Counted from the first letter of the stretch, positions 1 to 5,534 are shown. The stretch: 7,919 nucleotides of DNA from PVC group bacterium (GCA_003565035.1 PXDP01000341.1:1-7919); one strand, 5' to 3'. A program made the numbers and translations. The notes: generated from the letters alone by a model not told the origin.

Positions 1-82
1 AACGGATTTTTTGTGAGGGTGTAGACCAACGGATCGCTGCGCCGGACAACGGATTTTTGTGAGGGTGCAGACCAACGGATCG
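1..82. repeat. Two tandem 47-bp units rich in AACGGAT
   Basis: Unit 1 (from base 1) and unit 2 (from base 48) match over about 35 bases with one 1-base indel in a T run and one C/T difference. Each unit carries AACGGAT twice, at 1-7, 28-34, 48-54 and 74-80. The 30 bases at 25-54 recur in inverted orientation at 867-896 with one mismatch, on the other side of the GxxExxY gene. The array starts at the window edge, so more units may lie to the left. Two units without unique spacers do not make a CRISPR array. Confidence 0.85.
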
Positions 83-87
83 TGGAA

Positions 88-858
88 TTACTGAAAGCAT
101 TTTACCTCCAAGACACGTTTGCCGAAATTAACGGCCATCCCGTACGGAATATTCAATGCCTTCATATAAGACACGACTCTGGAACAATTGAAATCGTTGT
201 CTCCATAGAGGCACGTATGGCAAAACACGGCTTCTTCATTGATGACTAAACAGTCCAGTGCGCTTTGCCCTAGATCGTGGCCATTATAGAAACTCTTAAC
301 AGCAGGTTTGTTTTTAATTTTCATCTCGCGGGCCGACAGCGCCACCGGAAGAATACGATCCATTATTTCGGAGCTGTATCCTGTCCCATGCTCATCATAA
401 ATCAGGCAAAGACTCTCAGTGATTTTTTGCGTCGTTTCACAAAAAGAAGGGGATGGGCTCAGGTTTCGGCACTCGGTTTCGACAGCGTCGCGCAGATGTC
501 TTTCGATATGTACACGGTCCAACCCCATATTCACGAGAAATCCCAGCGATAGACCGGTACGTTTCATGTAGTTGTAGAGTTGCACCGTGTCACTGTCGGC
601 CAGCCTGTGAGGCTTGGCTTTCAGCTCGATAACCAGCGTCTCCTCCACAATCAAATCTGGAATAAGGTTAATCACATGGATATTGTCCAGAGATATCGGG
701 TAAAGGGGTTTGGTTTGGAACGCGATGTTATTTTTTAACATCCAAATACAAAATGCTCGATGGTAGGTTTCCTCTGAACGACCTAAGCCCACCTCGTTTT
801 GAACCTCAAAAAGTCCTCCGCGTAATTTATAGGTAAGTTCTTTTTGTCTAAGATTCAT
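88..858 (-). CDS. GxxExxY family protein, tandem-duplicated, PD-(D/E)XK nuclease-like
   Basis: The protein has 256 residues, about twice the family's usual 120-130. The N-terminal half (about 1-125) is a good GxxExxY domain: the signature G26-x-x-E29-x-x-Y32, then D68, E78 and K80 arranged as the PD-(D/E)XK-type catalytic set (PDL...IELKA), Q93, and a YNYMK...LGFLVNMG ending. The C-terminal half (about 145-256) repeats the same plan with YMKALNIPYGMAVNFG at the end, but its signature is degenerate (G160, then S163 and M166 at the E and Y positions). D202 remains, while the E-x-K pair is replaced by residues around C213-H214-T215. The family's function is not established; a nuclease fold is predicted. 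The ATG at 858 is preceded by a GGA at suitable spacing inside the flanking repeat. It lies 39 bp beyond arsC on the same strand, but the repeats on both sides suggest insertion rather than a shared role. Confidence 0.85.
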   Translation of the reverse strand: MNLRQKELTYKLRGGLFEVQNEVGLGRSEETYHRAFCIWMLKNNIAFQTKPLYPISLDNIHVINLIPDLIVEETLVIELKAKPHRLADSDTVQLYNYMKRTGLSLGFLVNMGLDRVHIERHLRDAVETECRNLSPSPSFCETTQKITESLCLIYDEHGTGYSSEIMDRILPVALSAREMKIKNKPAVKSFYNGHDLGQSALDCLVINEEAVFCHTCLYGDNDFNCSRVVSYMKALNIPYGMAVNFGKRVLEVKCFQ

Positions 859-862
859 TTAA

Positions 863-925
863 TTCCATCCGTTGTCCGGCGCAGCAATCCGTTGGTTTCA
901 TTTCTTCTTCCATCCGTTGTCCGGC
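863..925. repeat. Inverted AACGGAT repeat cluster at the arsC 3' end
   Basis: An 18-bp sequence beginning TTCCATCCGTTG is present at 863-880 and again at 908-925. ATCCGTT, the reverse complement of AACGGAT, occurs at 867-873, 887-893 and 912-918. Bases 867-896 are the inverted partner of 25-54 (29 of 30 match). The copy at 908-925 lies inside arsC and encodes its last residues (PDNGW); the copy at 863-880 lies just ahead of the GxxExxY start. The cluster therefore joins the two genes and pairs with the repeats at the window start. Confidence 0.85.
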
Positions 926-1338
926 AATCCCTCGACATACTGCCGGATGTCATCCCGCACCCGGCGGTAGACGTCCAGCTGTTCCTCTTCCGTGGCACCA
1001 TCTGCGGCCAGTCCACGCGCGATCCGAGGCGGATCGTCGAAGCCATGATGCACCACCCTGCACTCCGCAGGAAACCAGGGGCAGGTTTCATGCGCGTGAT
1101 CACAGACGGTCACAATCACATCCAGCTTCACGTCTTTGAATTCATCGATGTGCTGCGATTTCTGGGCGGTGATATCCACCCCCGCCTCGGCCATCACCCG
1201 GACCGCGTTTGGATTAAGTCCGTGGGTTTCAACCCCCGCGCTGTACGCAGTGAGAATGTCGCCTTTAAGATGACGCGCCCAGCCTTCCGCCATTTGACTT
1301 CGGCAGGAGTTTCCGGTGCAAAGAAATAAAATATTCAT
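898..1338 (-). CDS. arsC: Arsenate reductase ArsC, low-molecular-weight phosphatase (thioredoxin-coupled) type
   Basis: This cytoplasmic enzyme reduces arsenate to arsenite so that it can be exported. The 146-residue protein begins with the phosphatase-like P-loop C7-T-G-N-S-C12-R13-S. Cys7 is the nucleophile, and C79 and C86 (VCDHAHETCPWFP) occupy the positions that relay the disulfide in the thioredoxin-dependent family. D102 in DDPP fits the general-acid position. Length matches the family (about 130-145). The ATG at 1338 has GGAAAG a few bases upstream. It lies 33 bp downstream of arsR on the same strand, so they probably form an arsRC operon. The final residues (PDNGWKKK) are encoded by one copy of the AACGGAT-bearing repeat, so the C-terminus may have been rewritten by repeat insertion. 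No arsenite pump is in the window. Confidence 0.93.
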   Translation of the reverse strand: MNILFLCTGNSCRSQMAEGWARHLKGDILTAYSAGVETHGLNPNAVRVMAEAGVDITAQKSQHIDEFKDVKLDVIVTVCDHAHETCPWFPAECRVVHHGFDDPPRIARGLAADGATEEEQLDVYRRVRDDIRQYVEGLPDNGWKKK

Positions 1339-1350
1339 AGGCTTTCCAAG

Positions 1351-1382
1351 GTAAGAGGTCAGAGGTTGGCGTTAGAGGTCAG
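1351..1382. repeat. AGAGGTCAG short direct repeats at the arsR-arsC junction
   Basis: AGAGGTCAG occurs at 1354-1362 and 1374-1382, about 20 bp apart, with a related AGAGGTTGG between them. The right copy supplies the last codons of arsR (its C-terminal NPDL). An inverted, related stretch lies on the other side of arsR at 1779-1810, so the regulator gene is bracketed by the same repeat family. Confidence 0.6.
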
Positions 1383-1719
1383 GATTACGCTGTTTGCGGC
1401 AGAGATCGGAGGGGTTCTGTTTCAGCACATCTGCGAGACGCTTCTGCTCATCTGCGTCCAGCCCCGGCGACAGCCAGTCGCGCAAATCCTGAGGAAAACC
1501 GGGGGCCAAGCTAAAGTGAACCCAGCGGCCGTCCTTCTCCGCATCGACCAGACCCGCCTGCTGAAGCTGCTGCAGATGCCGCGACACCGTAGCCCCGGTC
1601 ACCCCCAGCCATTCGGTGATCTGACACGCGCACAAATTTTCATAATGAAACAGGGCCAGCACCATCTTCAGGCGGTTTCCGTCCGACAGTGCTTTTAATT
1701 GAGACAGCTTGGTATTCAT
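1372..1719 (-). CDS. arsR: ArsR/SmtB-family metalloid-responsive repressor
   Basis: This 115-residue winged-helix repressor probably releases DNA when it binds arsenite or antimonite. Residues 1-25 (LKALSDGNRLKMVLALF) match the N-terminal part of the ArsR fold. ENLCACQIT places C30 and C32 in the ELCVCDL-type metal-binding motif at the start of the recognition region. TGATVSRHLQQLQQAGLVDAEKDGRWVHFSL is the recognition helix and wing. The start at 1719 is fixed because an upstream in-frame TAA lies within the palindrome next to it. No Shine-Dalgarno sequence is visible ahead of this start, so translation may be leaderless. arsC follows 33 bp downstream. The last residues come from an AGAGGTCAG repeat, so the natural C-terminus may have been altered. 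Confidence 0.92.
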   Translation of the reverse strand: MNTKLSQLKALSDGNRLKMVLALFHYENLCACQITEWLGVTGATVSRHLQQLQQAGLVDAEKDGRWVHFSLAPGFPQDLRDWLSPGLDADEQKRLADVLKQNPSDLCRKQRNPDL

Positions 1720-1734
1720 GTTTAGCTAAACATG
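1717..1734. promoter_or_regulatory. Perfect 18-bp palindrome over the arsR start: probable ArsR operator
   Basis: CATGTTTAGCTAAACATG equals its own reverse complement and contains the arsR start codon (1717-1719 on minus). Autorepression by ArsR proteins through dyad operators at their own promoter is well known. A protein bound here would block both transcription start and the start codon. Shorter matches to its halves lie ahead of the corrinoid operon (2010-2016, 2054-2059, 2097-2104). Confidence 0.7.
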
Positions 1735-1758
1735 TAACTGTTATTCCGAAAGAGTCAA
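1730..1758 (-). promoter_or_regulatory. Candidate arsRC promoter
   Basis: On minus, TTGACT (1758-1753) is a good -35 box. With a 17-base spacer the -10 position falls on ACATGT (1735-1730), a weak match overlapping the palindrome. Transcription would begin at or next to the arsR ATG, consistent with the missing ribosome binding site. The -10 match is poor, so this is tentative. Confidence 0.35.
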
Positions 1759-1778
1759 CAGCAGAAACCCATCTTTTC

Positions 1779-1810
1779 TCTGACCTCTACCCTCTCCACA
1801 CCTCTACCCT
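1779..1810. repeat. Inverted counterpart of the AGAGGTCAG repeats, with an 11-bp direct repeat
   Basis: CTGACCTCT here is the reverse complement of the AGAGGTCAG copies at 1354 and 1374. It is followed by ACCTCTACCCT twice at 17-bp spacing (1783-1793, 1800-1810). Together with 1351-1382 it brackets arsR. Confidence 0.55.
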
Positions 1811-1941
1811 AAGGCAGTACCTGAAGTTACGCGTACTCCAAGGCTCGCTGCGCTCGCATCCAATCCTCGCTCCCCTTCCTACCCTTCTTTTCCTTCTGTA
1901 AAATAAACCGCTATGCCTCACAGTCCCCTGCCCCAAAGCCT

Positions 1942-1968
1942 ATCGGTGGTTCATCGGTGCTATCGGTG
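1942..1968. repeat. Three ATCGGTG repeats in 27 bp
   Basis: ATCGGTG occurs at 1942-1948, 1953-1959 and 1962-1968. It is similar in style (CGG-centred short words in near-tandem) to the AACGGAT clusters, but has a different sequence and no gene attached. Function unknown. Confidence 0.6.
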
Positions 1969-2110
1969 GATTTCTTTCCGGTGCCTCTGGATTCCGGGCT
2001 CAGGGGTAACTAAACAAAATATGAGATGTCATTGATCGTAATTGAGAAGATTTCATGTTCCATATCTGCTAGAGTCTAAATCGTACATTCCGCATCCTAA
2101 ACATCTTCAC

Positions 2111-2138
2111 TTTCCATTCACCGGCCTATTTTTATACT
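2111..2138 (+). promoter_or_regulatory. Candidate promoter of the corrinoid methyltransferase operon
   Basis: TTTCCA (2111-2116), a 16-base spacer and TATACT (2133-2138) form a sigma-70-like promoter ending 26 bases before the corrinoid gene start. AGGGAG at 2153-2158 is a strong ribosome binding site, 6 bases ahead of the ATG at 2165. An operator-like half-site, CTAAACAT (2097-2104), sits directly upstream of the -35 box. Confidence 0.5.
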
Positions 2139-2164
2139 ATCCATCACCTCAAAGGGAGACCCGC

Positions 2165-2800
2165 ATGAATACCGACCTGACCCTCCTCACCGAAGCCGTA
2201 AAAACCGGAAAGCGTAAAGACGCCAAAGCGGTTACCGAACAAGCGCTCGCGGAATCCGCATCCCCACAGGCCATTCTCGATGCCCTCAAAATCGGTATGG
2301 ATGATGTGGGGCGACGCTTTAAAGCCAACGAAATCTTTGTCCCGGAAGTCCTGGTCGCCGCCCGCGCCATGAAGTCCTCTATGGAGCTGCTGGAACCGGC
2401 TCTGGCCGCCTCAGGCATCAAAGCCGCATTCCGCGTGGTCATCGGCACGGTGGAAGGCGACCTCCACGACATTGGCAAAAATCTCGTGGCTATGATGCTG
2501 AAAGGATCCGGGTTTGAAGTCATTGATCTCGGCACCAATGTCAGCCCCGCCGCTTTCGCCGAGGCCGTAAAAACCCACGACGCCCAGCTTGTCGGTCTCT
2601 CTGCTTTGCTCACCACCACCATGCCCGCAATGCGCAGTACCGTGGAAACCCTTAAATCGGCAGGCCTGACCGTTAAAATCATGGTAGGCGGCGCCCCGAT
2701 CACTGATGCCTTTGCACAGGAAATTGGTGCGGACGGCTACTCCGCCGACGCGGCCAGTGCCGTGGAATTGGCCCGCAGTCTGGTGGAGATCGCGGCATGA
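2165..2800 (+). CDS. Corrinoid (B12-binding) methyl-shuttle protein, MtbC/MtaC/MtvC type
   Basis: The 211-residue protein carries a cobamide whose cobalt accepts a methyl group from one methyltransferase and gives it to another. Residues 1-85 form the helical cap domain of the methionine synthase/MttC family. Residues 88-211 form the Rossmann-like B12 domain: D99-L-H101-D-I-G104 is the DxHxxG signature with H101 as lower cobalt ligand, S146 and the TTT at 150-152 fit the second contact (GLSALLTTTM), and GG at 175-176 (VGGAPIT) is the third. Size is normal for such stand-alone proteins (about 210-220). The ATG at 2165 is chosen for its AGGGAG site and family-like N-terminus; an upstream TTG at 2042 would add a tail unlike the family. 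It overlaps the next gene by ATGA, so the two are translationally coupled. Its substrate cannot be inferred from this protein alone. Confidence 0.93.
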   Translation: MNTDLTLLTEAVKTGKRKDAKAVTEQALAESASPQAILDALKIGMDDVGRRFKANEIFVPEVLVAARAMKSSMELLEPALAASGIKAAFRVVIGTVEGDLHDIGKNLVAMMLKGSGFEVIDLGTNVSPAAFAEAVKTHDAQLVGLSALLTTTMPAMRSTVETLKSAGLTVKIMVGGAPITDAFAQEIGADGYSADAASAVELARSLVEIAA

Positions 2801-4050
2801 CCTCAAAAGAACGCATCCGCGCCAGCATCGAACACCGTCAGCCCGATCAGGTGCCAATCGACTTCGGGGGCTGCTTCATCACCGGCATTCACTGCAGCGT
2901 CGTGGAGCAACTTCGCGAGGCCTACGGTCTGGAAAAACGTCCGGTCAAAGTCTGCGAGCCCTATCAGATGCTCGGTCTGGTCGAAGACGACCTCAAAGAC
3001 ACCATGGGCATCGACATTGAGAGCATCTTTCCCAACCGCACGATCTTCGGCTTCGTAAACGAAAACTGGAAAGAATACAAAACCTGGTGGGGACAGACCG
3101 TCCTCGTTTCGGAACACTTCCAAGTGGATGAAAAGTCCGACGGGACCTACATTTACCCCAAAGGCGACCGGAGTGCCGCCCCCAGCGGTCACATGCCGAA
3201 GACCAGTTACTTCTTTGATACCATCGTGCGTCCCCAGGACTATGACGAAGATGACCTGAAGCTGGAGGAAAACCTCGAAGAATTCGGCCCCATGAACGCC
3301 GAAGAGGAGGCCTACTGGCGCAAAGAGGCTGAGCGCGTCCGCGGCGGCGACCGCGCCGTCATCACCCACCTCAATGGCACCTGCCTGGGTGATATTGCCC
3401 TGGTTCCCGCGCCCTTCCTCACCCATCCCAAAGGCGTGCGCGGGGTGGAGGACTGGTACATGCTCCTGGCCTCCGATCCGGATTTCGTGTTCAAACTCTT
3501 TGAACGCCAGACCGAAATCGCCTTGGACAACATGGCCAAACTTAACGCCATCGCCGGGGATGTGCTCGACGTAGTGGTGGTCTGCGGCACCGATTTCGGC
3601 ACCCAGGAGTCCACCTTCTGCTCCGTGGACACCTTCCACGAACTCTGGCTCCCCCACTACCGCCGCATCAACGACTGGATCCACGCCAACACCCCCTGGA
3701 AAACCTTCAAACATTCCTGCGGGGCGGTAAATCCCCTGATACCGGGCATCATCGAAGCCGGGTTCGATATCCTCAATCCGGTGCAGTGTTCCGCCAAAGG
3801 CATGGAGGCCGCAGGACTGAAAGAACGCTACGGCGACAAGATCACCTTTTGGGGCGGCGGTGTCAACACCCAGCAGACCCTTCCTTTCGGCACCCCGGAG
3901 CAGGTCCGCGCCGAAGTTCTCTCCCGCTGCGAAACTTTTGCGCCCGGCGGCGGCTTTGTCTTCAACGCCATCCACAACGTTCAGGCCCTCTCCCCGGTCG
4001 ATAACGTGCTCGCCATGATCTCCGCCGTCAACGAATACAATGGAAAATAA
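2797..4050 (+). CDS. URO-D-fold corrinoid protein methyltransferase, probable substrate-side (MT-I) enzyme
   Basis: The 417-residue protein has the TIM-barrel fold of uroporphyrinogen decarboxylase, a superfamily that includes MtaA, MtbA, CmuA and the aryl-ether (veratrol-type) methyltransferases. It opens with the typical MTSKERIRASIEHRQPDQVPIDFGG. The zinc motif H306-S-C308-G is present (FKHSCGAVNP). The late ligand position, Cys in MtaA/MtbA, is taken by H393 (FNAIHNVQ). Next to a corrinoid protein, methyl transfer is far more likely than decarboxylation of uroporphyrinogen. At 417 residues it is longer than MtaA/MtbA (about 340), with an extra charged segment around 115-185, as in substrate-specific members. 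It begins within the corrinoid stop codon (ATGA) and ends 4 bp before the next start. The substrate could be a methoxylated aromatic, another methyl donor or something unknown. Confidence 0.85.
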   Translation: MTSKERIRASIEHRQPDQVPIDFGGCFITGIHCSVVEQLREAYGLEKRPVKVCEPYQMLGLVEDDLKDTMGIDIESIFPNRTIFGFVNENWKEYKTWWGQTVLVSEHFQVDEKSDGTYIYPKGDRSAAPSGHMPKTSYFFDTIVRPQDYDEDDLKLEENLEEFGPMNAEEEAYWRKEAERVRGGDRAVITHLNGTCLGDIALVPAPFLTHPKGVRGVEDWYMLLASDPDFVFKLFERQTEIALDNMAKLNAIAGDVLDVVVVCGTDFGTQESTFCSVDTFHELWLPHYRRINDWIHANTPWKTFKHSCGAVNPLIPGIIEAGFDILNPVQCSAKGMEAAGLKERYGDKITFWGGGVNTQQTLPFGTPEQVRAEVLSRCETFAPGGGFVFNAIHNVQALSPVDNVLAMISAVNEYNGK

Positions 4051-4054
4051 TCAC

Positions 4055-5452
4055 ATGAACGGAAAAGAAATCCTCCTCAAAACCCTCCGCGGCGAAACCG
4101 CCGAACGCCTTCCCTGGGTCCCCTTTACCGGTGTCCATGCCGGCTCGCTTATCGGTGTCGATGCCGAAGCCTTCCTCAAATCCGCCGATCATATCGTCGC
4201 CGGGCTGGAGGCCGCGAAGCAGCGCTACCAACCCGACGGACTCCCCGTGGTCTTCGACCTCCAGCTCGAAGCTGAAGTCCTCGGCTGCACCCTCGCCTGG
4301 GCCAAAGAAACCCCGCCCTCAGTGGCTACCCATCCACTGGACGACAGTTACGATCTGTCCACCCTCCCGCCCTTTTCGCTTGAAAACGGACGATTCCCCG
4401 CCGTCTTCGACGCCGTCAAACGCCTCAAAAGCTCCATCGGCAGCGACACCGCCCTCTTCGGTCTGCTCACCGGCCCCCTCACCCTCGCCCTCCACCTGCG
4501 CGGGGAGGAATTCCTCCTCGACATGTTCGACGAAGAAGACGGTGTCCCCACCCTCATGGACTTCTGCACCGACATCGCCATCGAATTCGCCAACGCCTAC
4601 CTCGCCGCCGGCATCGATGTCATCGCGGTGGTCGACCCCATGATCAGCCAAATCGGCCCCGACCATTTTGAAGAGGTGGTCGCTCCCTCCCTAAACCGAA
4701 TTTTCGATGCCGTGCGCGACGCAGACGGACTCTCCTCCCTCTTCGTCTGCGGCAACGCCACCCGCAACCTGGAGGTCATGGCCGACACCACCTGCGACAA
4801 CATCTGCGTGGACGAGAACGTGGATCTGAAAAAACTGGCCCAGGTCTGCCGGGCCGCCGGTAAATCTTTCGGAGGCAACCTCAAACTCACCACCGTGCTT
4901 CTCCTTGGCGATGCCGATGCTACCCGCCGCGATGTCGCCCGCTGCCTGCGCGAGGCCGGCGAGGGCCCCGGCTTCATGCTCGCACCCGGTTGCGATCTGC
5001 CCTACGCCTGCAAACCCGAAAACGTCGAAGTCGTTTCCGGCATCGTGCACGACGACTACCAGCGGCAGATCGCCCTCTCCCTCCCCGATGTGATCGACAA
5101 CGATCCCTTCGACGACATCGTCATTCCCGACTACGCCGCTTCGCCCGAAGTCATCGTCGATGTCGTCACCCTCGACTCCGCCGGCTGCGCCCCCTGCACC
5201 TACATGCTCAAAGCCGCGCAGGAAGGCGCCAAAGCCGCTGGCGTTCCCGTGCTCGTCCGCGAACACAAAATCACCGGACGCGACGGCCTCGGCTACATGA
5301 AAAAACTCCAGGTCACCGCCATTCCCAGCATTTGCGTCAACGGTGTCGAACACTTCGCCTCCATCATCCCCGAACGCGCCGACCTCGTCGCCGCCATCCG
5401 TAACCCGGCAGTCCCTGCCGGAGAACATAAATCGCGACAAACTTTACACTGA
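4055..5452 (+). CDS. MtaA/MtbA/CmuA-like methyltransferase fused to a thioredoxin-like CAPC domain
   Basis: The 465-residue protein has two domains. Residues 1-345 are a URO-D-fold methyltransferase with family marks MNGKEILLKTLRGE, LLTGPLTLALHLRG and APGC313DLPYACKPEN, the last giving the distal zinc cysteine. In the proximal motif C232 remains (LFVCGNA), but the His two residues before it is F230. Residues about 365-455 form a thioredoxin/glutaredoxin-like domain with C378-A-P-C381 and a cis-proline motif (I423-P424-S425) before a CVNGVEHF strand, closest in style to small redox-active disulfide proteins of the TM0996/MTH895 kind. The ATG at 4055 is preferred: GGAAA lies 8 bases upstream and the protein then starts like its relatives; an in-frame ATG at 4040 is the alternative. 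It is the last gene of the operon. Probable role: second methyl-transfer step, with a redox or thiol/metal-binding appendage. Acceptor unknown. Confidence 0.85.
   Translation: MNGKEILLKTLRGETAERLPWVPFTGVHAGSLIGVDAEAFLKSADHIVAGLEAAKQRYQPDGLPVVFDLQLEAEVLGCTLAWAKETPPSVATHPLDDSYDLSTLPPFSLENGRFPAVFDAVKRLKSSIGSDTALFGLLTGPLTLALHLRGEEFLLDMFDEEDGVPTLMDFCTDIAIEFANAYLAAGIDVIAVVDPMISQIGPDHFEEVVAPSLNRIFDAVRDADGLSSLFVCGNATRNLEVMADTTCDNICVDENVDLKKLAQVCRAAGKSFGGNLKLTTVLLLGDADATRRDVARCLREAGEGPGFMLAPGCDLPYACKPENVEVVSGIVHDDYQRQIALSLPDVIDNDPFDDIVIPDYAASPEVIVDVVTLDSAGCAPCTYMLKAAQEGAKAAGVPVLVREHKITGRDGLGYMKKLQVTAIPSICVNGVEHFASIIPERADLVAAIRNPAVPAGEHKSRQTLH
5405..5421 (+). other. Stem-loop in the last codons of the fused methyltransferase
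   Basis: CCGGCAG and CTGCCGG form a 7-bp perfect stem with a 3-base loop, ending about 30 bases before the stop. No T run follows, so it is not a standard intrinsic terminator, but it is the only strong hairpin before the convergent vapC gene. Confidence 0.4.
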
Positions 5453-5461
5453 ATCACCACC

Positions 5462-5476
5462 ATGGTAATTTACCAT
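5462..5476. promoter_or_regulatory. Operator-like palindrome before an antitoxin remnant
   Basis: ATGGTAA and TTACCAT flank one central base, a perfect 7-bp dyad ending 1 base before the ATG at 5478. Autoregulated toxin-antitoxin operons commonly carry a dyad at this place. Here it probably survives from a decayed module. Confidence 0.5.
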
Positions 5477-5477
5477 C

Positions 5478-5522
5478 ATGATCAAAATTCAGGGACAAAT
5501 CCCCGACGAACTTTATAAATAA
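5478..5522 (+). pseudogene. Remnant of an antitoxin gene (first 14 codons)
   Basis: The frame reads MIKIQGQIPDELYK then TAA. Its IPDELY matches the start of the intact antitoxin on the opposite strand (MKATIDIPDELYR), a typical opening of ribbon-helix-helix VapB-like proteins. The palindrome at 5462-5476 stands in the operator position. Nothing resembling the remaining antitoxin or a toxin follows on plus, so this looks like the stub of a deleted module. A chance similarity over 14 residues cannot be excluded. Confidence 0.5.
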
Positions 5523-5534
5523 GGCCCGCTCCCT

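Larger units (their letters stand above)
1735..2164. other. Divergent intergenic region between arsR and the corrinoid operon
   Basis: About 430 bp with no convincing gene. It holds the arsRC promoter at its left end, an 11-bp direct repeat ACCTCTACCCT (1783-1793 and 1800-1810), an ATCGGTG cluster (1942-1968), operator-like half-sites (2010-2016, 2054-2059, 2097-2104), and the promoter and ribosome binding site of the plus-strand operon (2111-2158). Base composition is lower in GC than the downstream coding DNA. Confidence 0.7.

Noticed and set aside
1..82. CRISPR-like array
   Set aside because: Only two tandem units, adjoining without unique spacers, and no cas genes. The units contain internal sub-repeats and an inverted partner elsewhere.
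844..1329. Plus-strand frame opposite arsC
   Set aside because: arsC is certain from its catalytic motifs; the opposite frame shows no recognisable features.
1689..1901. Small plus-strand frame in the arsR upstream region
   Set aside because: It crosses the arsR start, its operator and dispersed repeats, with no ribosome binding site and no protein-like pattern.
2042..2164. N-terminal extension of the corrinoid protein from a TTG
   Set aside because: The extension is unlike the family, has no ribosome binding site and covers the likely promoter; the ATG at 2165 has an excellent site.
2803..3975. Long open frame antisense to the first methyltransferase
   Set aside because: It is a codon-bias shadow of a GC-rich gene: no family resemblance, Gly/Val/Ala-rich, no ribosome binding site. 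Similar antisense frames over 4319-5440 were rejected for the same reason.
2797..4050. True uroporphyrinogen decarboxylase (hemE)
   Set aside because: The HxC zinc motif and coupling to a corrinoid protein gene fit methyltransferases; no other haem genes are nearby.
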